From the NCBI GenBank assembly GCA_947623455.1, contig OX392536.1:31439465-31503464 (forward strand): DNA of 64,000 nt, written 5' to 3'. Shown piece after piece: positions 50,017-63,144 of this stretch. The notes beneath the pieces are model-generated. The model had not been told where the DNA came from. It made no database searches and was given only the letters and a program-made list of their open reading frames with translations. Both the position numbers and the translations under genes were made by a program. This DNA comes from Mimachlamys varia. Lineage: Eukaryota; Mollusca; Bivalvia; Pectinida; Pectinidae. The first letter of the stretch is position 1. Each line of letters begins with the position of its first letter.

Positions 50017-51005
50017 TTGTCCACAAAACGCCACAATACATACACAAAGCATGTCTTAGCCTGTCCACAAAACGCCACAATACATACACAAAGCATGTCT
50101 GAATCTGTCCACAAAACGCCACAATACATACACAAAGCATGTCTTAATCTATCCACAAAACGCCACAATACATAAACAAAGCATGTCTAAATCTGTCCAC
50201 AAAACGCCACAATACATACACAAAGCATGTTTTAGCCTGTCCACAAAACGCCACAATACATACACAAAATATGTCTAAATCTGTCCACAAAACGCCACAA
50301 TACATACAAAAAGCATGTCTTAATCTGTCCACAAAACGCCGCAATACATACACAAAGCATGTCTGAATCTGTCCACAAAACACCACAATACATACACAAA
50401 GCATGTCTAAATCTGTCCACAAAACGCCACAATACATACAAAAAGCATGTGTTAATCTGTCCACAAAACGCCACAATACATACAAAAAGCATGTCTGAAT
50501 CTGTCCACAAAACACCACAATACATACAAAAAGCATGTCTTAATCTGTCCACAAAACTCCGCAATACATACACAAGGAATGTCTAAATCTGTCCACAAAA
50601 CGCCAGAATACATACACAAAGCATGCCCTAGCCTGTCCACAAAACGCCACAATACATACAAAAAGCATGTCTTAATCCGTCCACAAAACGCCACAATACA
50701 TACACAAAGCATGTCGTAATCTGTCCACCAGAAGCTTCAGCATTCTAATATAGTTTGCCTAAATAGGTCCACAAAACGCCACAATACATACACAAAGCAT
50801 GTTTTAATCTGTCCACAAAACTCAACAATTTACACATAAAACATGTCTCAATCAAAAAAGTACTGCAATACATCCACATGTCTTAACCAGTCGACTAAAC
50901 GCCGAAATACATACACACAAAAATGTTTTAATCTGACCACAAAACGCTTATGTATTCACATACAGGTCCGCAAAACGCCACAAGACACACACAAAACATG
51001 TCTTA
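50017..51005. repeat. 44-bp satellite array: 16 regular units and a decayed right edge
   Basis: CTGTCCACAAAACGCCACAA recurs with exact 44-bp phase from 50017 to 50721 (16 units, no net indel). A foreign stretch of about 37 bp (AGAAGCTTCAGC...) follows. After that come five to six increasingly diverged units up to GTCTTAC near 51005. Frames on the minus strand (50144-50536, 50232-50573 and 50452-50712) follow from the stop-free unit. Confidence 0.95.
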
Positions 51006-54000
51006 CTTAGAATCATTAGAAAGCATCATTCTATAACACATAACAATGTTGTTATCTATTATCAAAGAAGTGGATGAAACGAACGGTGTGGATCAGGGCT
51101 GGACTGGTGCGTCACGAACTGTCGGCCAATCATTCATCTACTTCTAGATTAACCTGATGGTGTCAATGAATTTTGATCCTTCAGGCTTTTAAAAAAAGAG
51201 GTTTGCAATCTCCTATGACGGATTTTGAGATAAGATTTACGCGCTCTCCAGCGCTATATATACACACTGGGCGACGCAGACTTATGAATTATGGAAGTCC
51301 CGCGGGTATAGGGGTGCCCCGTATCGACCAATACTATGTTTACTACTGCCCGGGGAATTCATTAGCTAAGTTCAACAACAACTAGTTAACATAGAAATCG
51401 TTAATGCACACTACTGGGAACCCCTTTCATGATCTCTTTTCCTTAACGACCATACCCCACGATGTTCTAAACTTGTACATGTATATCTGTTTTTGCTTTG
51501 TTTCAAAAATAGCTTTCTTTTAATTTATAAAGACTGTCTTTCCTTTTAAAGGATCGACAGTCCCAAATAGCCCGCTTATCTTGAAATGCTAAATATATTT
51601 CAAAACAATTTCCTGCGTCATATGGTGCTAAGTTAGACAATTGTGTGTTGGGGTTACATGTTGAGAAATATGTCCAACTAATTAACGGCGGATCTATTTT
51701 CATTCGTATTGGCTTATTACATTGTAAGAGGCTTAATAATGCAAAACTGAATACTCTTCTTCTGATTTATCGAATTATTAATCTATTTTTCTTCTTTTGG
51801 TCAAGTTATTTGTAAAATTAATATTATACATTTCCAATGCTATAGAAAGAATTAAGTGAGCTACTCGAAATCGATATACCCTTCAGAGCTTACCATTCTT
51901 GTACCTCATGCATCTCTTCCAGTGCCCCGTTTCTGGACATTTACCAATAATATTCCATGCAAGTCTTGCATGTTCACATCCAAACTCTCAAAACAAAGGG
52001 TTGCTCCTGCAGTTGCAACTTTCCGATGTGGATTTGTCAGCTAGCATTTACATATTGAAATTGATTCGGTACTCCCTTTGTTTTGGCAATGCTACTCTAA
52101 GTATCCGGATACCCTATATTTGGTCTATATTTACCAGTTAATGATTAGCTATATTTGTTTTCTACTATGAATTCAATGAATTACGCTAAAGAAATGTTGT
52201 CATCGTGACTTGATTATCAACTTAAGATCCAAATGCTTTTTTTTTTTGTTTAAATGCATCGCTAGTGACTAACTGTACTGGACATGACGTCAGACATCAT
52301 GACAGGAGCCACACGTGGTGCAAGAAAATCGTTCACTTCCGGATCACATTGTTTTCACGGCCAGATATTTTTGGTGGTTCTCGATGTATTTGATTCAACT
52401 TTCTTTGCCTTTCATATCGACTTTCAGCTTGAGAATATGGCTCATTGTTTTCGTTATTGAGCGCCGTCAAACCTAACGACACCTTTACAGGAATGATTTA
52501 TCACTGTCATTGCTATTCGAATTGTAGGATTTAAAGTTGTATCGAAATTGACTTTTAGTTCATATACAAATACCATATGTTAAAGATATAACAAAACAAG
52601 TTTAAGTTCGAGGGCTTACTGTTACCACACAAACCTGTCAATATCGTACCGGTTATATAACCGTCATGCCAGAAATGTTTAAAACTGGTAGGTTAACGTA
52701 ACATTGACCTTCTTCCGATAAAAATACCTTTTCTTCCGTCATGAGACAGATAACTTTTACGTCAATAACCTTTTAAATACTCGGAAGAAGTATCTTCGCC
52801 TTATCTCCTTTCTCTGACGTAATGTACCTATCGACCTATATACGGGTTCTTACGACAGGCACGAGACACCAATCAAAAAAGTCTTGTAATATGACACATT
52901 GTATGACCGAGGTTAAAGCTGGTGCCGTTTATAGTTTTCTTCGCGTTATATATAGCAAACCATAGGAAACTGGATTAACTAAACGATACGCCTAAAATAT
53001 CAAATATAACTGGATATAGATTTTCAGTAAATAGTTATTGGTCATGTGATGCTGCTGCAATGGCCGGCTAATAGGATTGTAGCGTATGGACGATCTATAC
53101 GACCTACACGGGAGTGAGAGCTAGGTCCGTGGCCTATCGAAGAATATTTCGAGTACTTTATTGAGGAGTTGTGTTCACCCTGACGTATTCTAGTATGCAC
53201 GTATCATCCAGCATAGCTGGGGCGTCGAATGGGGATGTTCCTGAATACGGTAAATTGTTTTAAGCACAAATGACAACATTCGTGTTGATATGATTCTCTC
53301 CAAACTGAAAGCATTAAAAGAAATAATCACAATTGCTTCTTCACCACCAGCACGCATGCCTAGTCATAACAATTTGACATGGCTGCGTTTTTGAAGACTA
53401 AATTATATTGGCTCCCTGAACGCCTCGCGCGGAGGACGGAGAGTGGGTCTTTTAAGTGGTATATGTGTCCTAGGTACCGTCATCGCCATTTATGGCCGGC
53501 AACTGACGCCAACTATATCCAACACTATCAGCCAAAGAGCGGTTTATTGTCGCAATGAATGGGGCTGAAGGATGTGTCGTCGAGTTGTTAATCCCAGCGA
53601 TCAAGACCTCTGGGCCAAGCTTTCTATAACTAGTGGCAGGGAAACATTTAGTACGGAGTATATTTTACACCATTGGAAACTATCGTTAAATCTGTAGACA
53701 TCAGTTTCCCAATCACTAACATACTGCTAGCGTCATTCTTAAAACACACGAGTATACTTTTCACAAAATTATTTACTTACAATTGAAATCGAGGAGAGAC
53801 GTATCATACTTTGGTATTTAGGTGAAATAAATGTTAATTCTAGACGTTCCTTTCCAAAATGACGTTTACTACTCAATCGATAGGGATAGCAGTTTAAGAC
53901 AGTAGAATGTTGTGACGTATCCCTATAAATTGGATGGGTCTATGATGGAATACAGTGATGCCAAAATGTCAGTACCAAATCGAGATCAATCTGTCAATGT

Positions 54001-54198
54001 CTGTATTTACATTGCGCTTCCGGTTTAAAGTGTTCTTTGATTGGCAGTTTAATATGAAGTCAGACATTAAAATGACATTCTTTTTTTACAGCGACGTCAT
54101 TTTTTTAATCTTGGAACTGTTTTAGATGACAAGTTTATAAAACTAATATCAAAGATGTTAGGCGAAATAGACAGCCGAAGTAGGAATATTATGAAGGG
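51006..54198. other. no gene recognised
   Basis: Unique sequence. The 53050-53640 part is less AT-rich than its surroundings but has no frame of note. Confidence 0.5.
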
Positions 54199-54740
54199 TG
54201 TTCAGCATTGTTAACAATGGACTTCGGTTGTTCATTAATAAACACTGCACTTCGGTTGTTCAGTATTGAAAAATGGACCTCGGTTGTTCAATTTTAAACA
54301 ATTGACCCGGTTGTTTAATGTTAAACAATGGATCTAGATTGTCCAAAGTTAAACAACGGACCTCGATTGTCCAAGTTAAGCAATGGACCTCTGTTGTCCA
54401 TTCTTATATACTGGCCTTCCATTGTCCAGTGTTAACAAAAATGTCCGTTAAGTACCGGACCTCAGATGTTCAGTATTGAACAATAGACCTCGAGCTCGGT
54501 TGTTCATTTTCAAACAACGGACCTCGGTTGTTCATATTTAAACAACGAACCTTGGTTGTTCATTTTCAAACAACGGACCTCGGTTGTTCATATTTAAACA
54601 ACGAACCTTGGTTGTTCATTTTCAAACAACGGACCTCGGTTGTTTCATGTTAAACAATGGATTTCACTTGTTTATTGTGAAATAATGGACTTCTGTTGTT
54701 TAGTACTAAACAATGGATTTTGGTTGTTCATTGTTTGGTA
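54199..54740. repeat. 28-bp tandem array with 56-bp higher order
   Basis: Units carry ACCTCGGTTGTTCA and AAACAACGG. The left part is degenerate. Around 54505-54672 the CATTTTCAAACAACGG variant recurs at 54505, 54561 and 54617, a 56-bp dimer. Each unit contains TTGTT...AACAA arms and so can form a small hairpin. Confidence 0.88.
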
Positions 54741-56716
54741 AATGTCAAGGGGAAATGCCATTTGTTGTTAATCAAAAACAAACCGTTTCAAATTAAATCG
54801 TGTCTGTCTTAACAAATCATAAATGATATTTCAGTTTCATATTTCTTCAATACAGGTTAGCTTCAGCGAGTTACTTGTGCCATTAGGCATGGTCAATGAT
54901 GCAACTATGGTTACGGTTAGATGTATAGATTCATTATGAAACACTCTGTAATTATGCAAACATTCAATAGTTTCATTAAAATATTGGATGAAAACTGATC
55001 TCTCACCGTTTTACACTTGTTACATGTATCATCTATTCAGGAAAATTAATTCTATATGATACATAATTTGAAATGTCTCGCTGTTCTAGAAGGAAAAATA
55101 GAAAGTATAGAAAGCATTATGACTGGGAACAACAATGTTGTGTAGCGAGTATTTCAAGCGCTTTAAGAGATTATATTTACACCTATTTTATACACCGGAG
55201 AGGGAGGGGGTGCAATATCTACACTATCTACACAGTGTGACTAGCTCTAGGACCCCCACATGTCACTATACCCTTTAAATAGATTGTTACAACGTATTGC
55301 TTTATGTAAATTGCACTCTTTGGTCCATTCGTATACACTCAGGCCTTTCCCCGTGTTTTATTACGATTACAAAACCTTACTCGGCTTTTTTCGGTTATAA
55401 ATTATTTATTCAAAACCTGCGATTTGATTCCCCGAAAGCTTGGCGATGTTAATGTCTTTATATTTTTTTCTGGAGTGTCAATCTTACACTCGTGGTGCAA
55501 ATGGAGTGAAGGGTATGGGACAAGTAACTGGAGAATAGCCCAGCATTTCACGCTTTTTCCATTAATAAATTAAACAAAAAAATAATGCCCAAGTTGTGTA
55601 TTGAAAAGCCTCAAAAATCCACTCAACTTCCACCAGACAAGTGTGTTCAATCGGCAACCGTGCTGAATCGCATTTAATTCAATTCGATAATGTTGACCAA
55701 GAGGTTCCGATTGTTGAAAACAAACGATCTGAGTTTAAAACAATATAACATGTTATAGAAATCCTGACAAATGCATGTGAATACCAGATAGTATTTCCCG
55801 GGGGGCCTTATTGATCTGACAGAATTACTAGGATTTCCGCGCGGCAAATAGAAGCAGACACTTCGCCTGAATTGCTATAAGGGGAATTCTATTTACTAGT
55901 TTTCAAAACCCCGTACATACTCCACCCTCTGTCATTTAATTCAACTGCACAAATCGTCAGTGACGCGAACATAAAAAGCAGCCTCTACTGCCTTGCTCTT
56001 CATCTCCAGTGTTGATACTGATCTTAACACCGTAGCTTGTGGAAGTGTAGATTTGAAATTCGAAGTCGGGTTTTCCTTTACACGATTGCAATTCATTTTG
56101 GGACATGTTTCCCAATTTATTGTCAAGCGGTTTTTATAATAGATTCAAGGAATTGATCAATAATATAATCAAGGATTTGAAAAAAAAAATGTTTGCCCTG
56201 TAGCTTAACATCATTTAATGTTTTAGCCTCTGTTGCAGAGAAAGGTGTCGATGAATATGCAAGTGTTACGCATCCGCTGTTTACCATATTCTTAACAGGA
56301 CGCATTCGCTGTCTACCATAGACTTACCAGGACAAAATTATGAAATAAATAGAATTTCCAAAAAAATCACATTTTATATAAATGTACTTTCTTGCAACTA
56401 CATGTAGTTATGCTGATTCTTGTAACTATGTATATGTAGTTATGCTGAAGAATATAAATTATACAAGTAACACACCTGATATAAATTTTGGGTCATGCAT
56501 GTACATTGTAGTGTACTCACATGTTGTTTGTAAACATATAGCTAACTAACATCAAGATACACATGTTCTTGCGCTGTGCTACTGTGCTACTCACTCAATA
56601 ATTTTATATGGTAGTATATATTTGAATATTTCGTGTCTCCTTTAGATTTAAATTTGATATTTAAGGGTTAGCTTTTTCGACTGGTTTCGAAGTGGTGAAC
56701 TCATTTTGGGAAGTTG
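54741..56716. other. no gene recognised
   Basis: Unique AT-rich DNA. Short minus-strand frames at 55941-56305 show no domain. Confidence 0.5.
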
Positions 56717-57060
56717 ATGAAGACTCTGGGCAAGTTTTATGGTTGCCATCTTGATATCATCGAGAAATATTCTGTATCTTTGTGTGATATGAAGAATATG
56801 CTTATAAGTGTACTTAGTTGTTGTGATTGACAATGATGATTCGGTTCTCATTTTGAGGATAAATGTTTACTTGGATGTGACAAAGATTTACATGACGGGT
56901 GTCGTCGATGAAGCAGAAGACACTTACTCTTCCGGAACACTTGGTCTTATTCTCTTGTTCTTTTACAAAGATCTACATGTAATTTTTTCCTTTGTTCATA
57001 TTTTGTCTCTAGTTTAATCGGATTATGGTTTTGTTGACGCTTTGGTATTCTCTGATTTTT
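56717..57060 (-). repeat. dispersed repeat family A, long copy
   Basis: Runs in minus orientation from AAGACTCTGGGCAAG through ATGACGGGTGTCGTCGATGA to the common boundary (TTTGGTATTCTCTGATTTTT). The 56808-57017 frame is inside it and is not conserved among copies. Confidence 0.75.
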
Positions 57061-60000
57061 TAAAATAAGAAATACAAAAAAAAGTCACATTAAGGGAGCA
57101 TACATGTATATCCGTTCCAGCTTGTACTTGACTGTACATAAGCGTGTTGTAACTTTGTGTGTATGTGATCGCAATATTTTTCGTCCATCAGCTGATCAGA
57201 AATAATATAATTTCTTGAGTGTAGAATTTGATATACATATTACCCTAGCTTGCCTTGTATTGCCATGACATATGAGATATCTGTATTTCATCTCCTTCAC
57301 CAATATCCGATATAGTGATGTATATTTATGTATATGAGTAATGCATCTTATTGAATATATTCGGGAAAGAGTCGGGATCCGCCAAGCACATGTATCGTTC
57401 AGGATCTTCAGACGACAGCTATACGTAAATGTAGATTGGTAGAAAGCCATAAATAGATCGATTGGGATCGCAAAAAAAAGATGATGGAATATCGATGTCG
57501 TAAACGGATATTAAGGACCAGTTTCTGGCTGGTACGAGCCTTTCCTTTTGTGTGTGTACGAGGACTGATACTATAAAATATCCATTGGTCAGTGTACAGC
57601 GCGTGGAGTCCGTGATATCAGATAAGCGATGGGAGGCACGAGGATTGGAAGGAAATGCCCATCACAGGCGCGTTTATTTCTGAACAGAACGGGTCTTAAC
57701 GTATTCAATTAATTTAGGTTTATAAGTAATTATATGTGAAAGGGCATATTCATGACAGCAATAATGGTTTCATGTTAGCATACATTTCCGGGATCGCCCT
57801 GTGAACGGCGTAACACACTATGAACATGGAAGAATTTCTCTAGTTAAAAAAAACATGACTTCATTTGAATTACTTATGCATCTACTAAAATAAGTTACTT
57901 CGAAAACTCAAAAAAAGTAGAAAGTCCGTATATAAATATAAACGTTGTTTTTTTGTGATTTGAGTAAAAAAAAGTTCGTCGGTATTGTTTTGGTACATTT
58001 GTAGCTGACATGTTGACATAGAATTGTAAAGATGCCAGCATAACTAAAACCTCTTTACCATTCTATCATACGAAACTAGATACAATTCAAAACAGCATCT
58101 TAGCCCATGAAACACCGGTTAGACTTGTGTAAGGCCCATATAAACATTACGATGGTTTCCCAGGGTCCTCGTTTAAAGGTATGGTGTAAGGTTGTAATGT
58201 CAGCGATACTGTTTCGAAGATTTCGATTGGCTGCTGCGATTGTGTAAATTACAGCACGTTACGTCATAAAGATACAACGCCATTTTTAGCTCGGACATAA
58301 AATGTTTTACAACCACTCTGAGTCAACAGAAAAGATAAGATTTGTATATTGTCTTTGTCAGTGTCCATGAACAAAGCCTACTGGCAACTTCAAAAACATA
58401 GCATCTAAAAACCTTTGAACGCTTCACTGAGTGTACAATGCGCTTTAAAATGACACAAAGAATGTTTCTTGTGCGTCTTTCGTTTCACAGGCAATCTATA
58501 TCGCTTTGGTTATATTTTTAGTTTTAATTACTAGGATATCAATTGCTTTGTAGCCTATTAGAAAATATGTACATCAGTTTTCATAAAGTCCTTTACTCAA
58601 TCTACAGTATAACCAGAAATACTAATGATAACAATAGAAAAAAAAACTACGCTACTCTTCTCCATAAAAACAATTTAGTTGAATATGAAAGAAGGGTGGT
58701 TATTTTTCGTTATAATTACATGTAGTAGAATATTATGCTTTGGCTAGCGATAGAAGAGTTGCTAGGTTGGGGTAGTTCCTTGACTAATGTTAATTAATCT
58801 GAATACTAATTAATTAATTAATTAATTAATTAATCTGAACAATAAGATATGCTTATACATTGTATGTGATATAAACATAGAATACAACACCAGGCCTACG
58901 TTAGGAATCGAGCCTCTATTCCTCGGTTTAAATTTCAAACATAAATCGCATCGCTAATGAATCAAAATGGCGAACGTTTTTCGTCTGCCGCAGATGATAA
59001 GGTACACAGAGTGAATTGTAATGCGGAAGGTATAATAGAAAGCCGTTGGGGAAAACACAATTCGCAGTTTCGCTAATTTATTCGAATGTCTCCATAGTTG
59101 TTTCCGGCAGTCCGGCGACTGGCTCTTATTTTACAGTGGACAGCTTTCAAAGAATCACGTGCAATAGTAATGACCATGGTGACAATCTACGCCACAACTC
59201 TCGTTGTCCTTTCATTAATGCGTTAGATGAATTCGATCGTGGAAACAAAATGGAAGGGGTAATGCTTGTTTTTGTAGCTTGCCATTACGTAATTCGCAAA
59301 CAAACATACTCAATGGATCGGGAATGGTGAGATACCGTGCATCGTTGTGCTTAATTCAATAACAGTATCTCGTAGAATGACACAGATGAGGGTTGTTTTT
59401 TTTTCTGCAAAACATGTTAAAATAGCTAATAAGTTTGTTTTTAAAGCCAAGTTATCCAATAAAAATTCCTTAAATAAAAGAAAGAGAATATTATTTTTAA
59501 ATGAAAGTACACATATCAACATGAACACATTTCTTTGCTGATCAACAAATGTTGTTTTGATAAACTATGCAATAAAAATTGCACTTGAATGCTGAACAGC
59601 AAAACGTTTGAGGTACTTGGACGTAATAATTGTATGTGGCGCACCCTGGTGGTCGTTTTATTGATTATTAATATTCGTACAAGAGAAGCGTGGTTAACGG
59701 ACAGTATTACTGTCTGTATACTCGGGGCAGTCATTATCAGCCGACACGTCAGGGTGTTAAACGGATAATTAAATAGGGGGTATCTGACATACTTTACTTA
59801 GTTGTACATGGAGAGCTGTGTCCTTATATATGTATCCTTTCACATATCTGGTGGGAACGTCGAGCATATACCCGTATCGATTTATATATCTCAATGACAG
59901 CCTGAATACGTTGAATGTAGTTCACTGCGTCATTATCAAATCACGGCTAATCAAATACTGGAAATTATAAATACAATTCAATCCCTATTTACCTAACATT

Positions 60001-62700
60001 TAAAAAAAGATAAGATTAGCTGCGCCGTCTGCTAACCGTCTTTCTAAACTGTTTACTATGTTAATTGTCGTTTACGCAGATTTTAAGACATGTAAGCCGT
60101 AATTAAGTGGCGCCACAAACAATCCGTTTTTATTAAGTATACCACTGTATTTTGACAATAATTGCCTTTTGAAGATACACAGAGATAGGTTGCTAGGTAG
60201 ACTATAATTATGTAAAGACAAATCTTATATATAGCTAATCAATGTTAGGTCGGAGGGTTTAGTGTTAAGCGAACGAAAAGGAAACATAGAAAAAGAAAAA
60301 TGGATAGACAGGAATGGCAGGACCGGGTGGCATACAATAAGCATCAGAGTTAAGAAAGGATCCTGGTATTGTATTTAAAATACCTGTCGATTTGTCCATC
60401 CAATAGTTCAGCATGGTTCAATACATAGTAAGGACATTTCAAAATTCCATCAATTTGAATTGATTTCATGAAACTATCAATAAAATGATAATCTACAGGT
60501 GAAGGGACACATACATATTCATATATGACACGATCATTGCATAGGTGTCATCATACTGTTTCCAGTTATAAAATAAATCCATCAATGACTTTTGACTCAG
60601 GTCGTCAGGTATGAAAAATTTCATATTTACATAATGTTTTAATTCAAGCTACATATACTGTATATATATATATATTATACAGTTGATCCAATAAACATAT
60701 GCCAAATCTCATGAAACCATCCCGACGTAAAACAAACTACTTTATTCGTAACAACTTGGTTATAGAGTAAACTGATTACGGTGATTAGCTGCATGTTCAC
60801 CTTGAAGCGAACACAGAGGTACAAATCCTATTATACAAAATTGAATTCAACAATTCCAACGCTAATAACATGAAGGAGGCAAAGAGATGAATCTACCGAG
60901 AGCAGTGGTGCATAATTATGAGGATGTTCAACGTGTTCTGTTGTTTGAGGCTAAGTACTTTAAACATTTCGGTGTTGCAACAAAGTATTTGAAAGCTGCA
61001 CTCCCTATCCTACATAATACAGTATAACAATATCATTTATGCTGTGTTCTCTGCTTGAGAAACTTTAAAGCAAATATAACTGTTCCGCCAATCATGTTTT
61101 TGGGGTCAGTATCGTTTCTTTTACTACACTAACGCTACAATTTACCAAGTGTTGTCATTTGTCTCCCCGGCACATGTACTGTAAGCCCATCTTCTACATT
61201 GCCACACGACATATGCTATCGGTCCATCAAGACCCTACACTTCTAACATTAGTTCCTGATACAATTGATAATTACTCAAACGCAAACACAGAATAATAAA
61301 AAAAAAACAACAACAATGATGTGGATTGTTTATTGAAAATAACTGAAAGCTTTAAACTTACTACATATATCAACAGAATGATAAAAAATGGCTCAAAGGG
61401 ATCTTTTGGCGTTTGAATCGCGTATAAGAATGTTTTGATAAACAGAATGCCAACTTGATGTTGAAACATGCCTAAATAATGTAAATATCTAGCCATTGAC
61501 TGATCCTTGTACGGGTATTTAGCGATATGTTCTGGCTGGGACCTGATTGATGGCTAAATTCACGTGATACGAGCTTGCGCGTGCATGTGATCCACTTCCC
61601 GCGGACGCTTTGATGTGTCCCAGCAGAGCTGATAGCCTGTGAACGCGCTTGTTACGTGCCAAATTGATCTGCCCTCGAAAACTCCGCGTTGTCTTAGACA
61701 CATTCTTTTAAATTGAAAGCATTTGCTTTCTTTTTAAAGTCTTCAGGGGTACATAATATGGTAACGTATTTTTCTTGAAACAAACGATGGATCACAGACT
61801 CTTTTAGAACGAATAATGTATGTACGGCGTGTGACACTTTGTCTTCGGAAATGTTGTTAGGGAATATCAGACAATTATGTGCCTATTAACACATTATTGT
61901 CATCTCGTTGGTATTGGCAGTGTGTGAAAGGTCTTTCGGGTTAAATTAACTAACAACTTTCGCCAGTGAACATTTGACGCATTGTAATTAAAATAAGATA
62001 GATTTATGTATTTGATGTAACACATATCTATGATACAACATATCAACATGCTAGGTTACAATAGCATGTATAATGAATATGCATGCTGCATCTGCAGTAT
62101 AACCAACTAGAATGGTGCCTATTGAAGAAATCGACAATACAACTGACGCTCTACTAGAATTTGTTTTTACCCACTTTTGTTTTTTTTCTCTCTCGATGAT
62201 GTTGTAAACATTATAAAAATCTTACATAACTTCCCCCCGGCTTAGATATATCCTTAACTTGATATCATTTGACATAACCCTTTAGTAACAGATACATGTG
62301 CACGTTTTGTCCCTTGACGGATTTGATCGTGAACTTAAAATTTGTCAACAGCTTTCAACCGATTGCACTTCAGTTTAAATGTTGAGCTAATCAAATATGC
62401 GCTTCACTTGTTGATACCTTGCATCAAGTTTTATGTCTCTAAGGTTCTTATCGATTTTGTTTAAATTTGTTTGAAATTGACCTAAAGTTAACATGCTCAA
62501 TGCATTTCTGTTTTGGAGTGTAAATATCCTGATAGCTAGTCGTGTTTTGCCGTTTCGATATGTGGTAATAGCTGCGGAGCCTTCGTTTTGTACATGTTAT
62601 ACGTATCTGCAGATGTCAAGTTCTAGCACTATTTTAATTATCATGTTTATTTGTTATGTAAGGTGTTTAACTTCTTGTTTTCCACTTGTGAAAGACATGT
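57061..62700. other. no gene recognised; two CpG-richer patches
   Basis: Mostly unique AT-rich DNA. Patches near 57480-57690 and 61560-61690 are richer in CpG. The latter carries a 60-codon minus frame without a recognised domain. The 94-codon frame at 59046-59330 is also unassigned. Confidence 0.45.
58803..58836. repeat. (TTAA/ATTA)n microsatellite
   Basis: An uninterrupted run of TTAATTAA repeats. Confidence 0.85.
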
Positions 62701-62887
62701 TGTAGGATACTTGAACAGACGAATCGAATCCAGATTGAACTTTACTAGCATTTAATACGTTTACGCCATCTTGATAACTACCCATAATCCCTAGCGGTGA
62801 GATAACTCTAGATCAACTGAATATAGCACAGATGTACATAGGTTGTGGAGTTATCTCCCTTTGACTAGATGATGTTACTACACTACA
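62701..62887 (-). mobile_element. 3' LTR of the Ty3/Gypsy element
   Basis: Read on the minus strand, this 187-bp block starts TGTAG and ends CTACA, the TG...CA inverted termini of LTRs. It starts directly after a polypurine tract and lies 257 bp past the integrase stop. An ATTAAA within the block could serve as a polyadenylation signal. A short inverted pair around GAGATAACTC and GAGTTATCTC lies inside. The second LTR is outside the window, so the boundary and target-site duplication cannot be confirmed. The host bases just outside are GACATGT (62694-62700). Confidence 0.72.
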
Positions 62888-62905
62888 TCTCCTCTTTTCC
62901 TAGAA
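62888..62905 (-). promoter_or_regulatory. polypurine tract (plus-strand primer site) of the retrotransposon
   Basis: On the minus strand the run AGGAAAAGAGGAGA ends immediately before the TGTAG of the LTR. A purine run abutting the 3' LTR is the standard primer for second-strand synthesis in LTR retroelements. Its exact placement supports the LTR boundary at 62887. Confidence 0.72.
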
Positions 62906-63144
62906 GTTACATAATATCATTTTGAAAGGACACTATTAACTTTCATTTAACGTATATACTTAGACATTATGATAAACTGGTAATAAAAGTTCAAAATAGT
63001 AAGTCTTTTAACACTTGCTAATTAACACAGCAATAGAAAACATTATTGAATTTCAACTCAATTTTGAACAGTTAAAGTTCTCTTTGCGCGAACGATGCTT
63101 AACTCAACACTAATCGCGAACACTTGAACAAGAGAAAGTACTTA
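62906..63144 (-). other. retrotransposon 3' untranslated stretch between pol stop and polypurine tract
   Basis: About 240 bp lie between the integrase stop codon and the polypurine tract. I see no long frame and no sign of an env-like gene. It is taken as untranslated retroelement sequence from position alone. Confidence 0.55.

Noticed and set aside
50144..50712. Minus-strand frames of 86-130 codons in the 44-bp array
   Set aside because: Cys/Trp-rich peptide repeats are the translation of a stop-free satellite, with overlapping frames giving the same motif out of phase. No support for a gene.
40017..51005. CRISPR-like arrays (regular 29, 32 and 44-bp repeats)
   Set aside because: Repeats are contiguous without unique spacers, in eukaryotic-type DNA and with no cas genes.
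56808..57017. Frame with LDVTKIYMTGVVDEAEDTYSSGT, and its counterpart at 1911-2105 (minus), as a conserved protein
   Set aside because: The shared peptide comes from the family A nucleotide repeat. Other copies have stops and frameshifts in the same segment.
59046..59330. 94-codon plus frame as a possible exon
   Set aside because: Does not begin at ATG, no domain recognised, and no convincing splice signals judged by eye.
62888..63144. env-like gene downstream of pol
   Set aside because: Only about 257 bp lie between the pol stop and the LTR, with no long frame.
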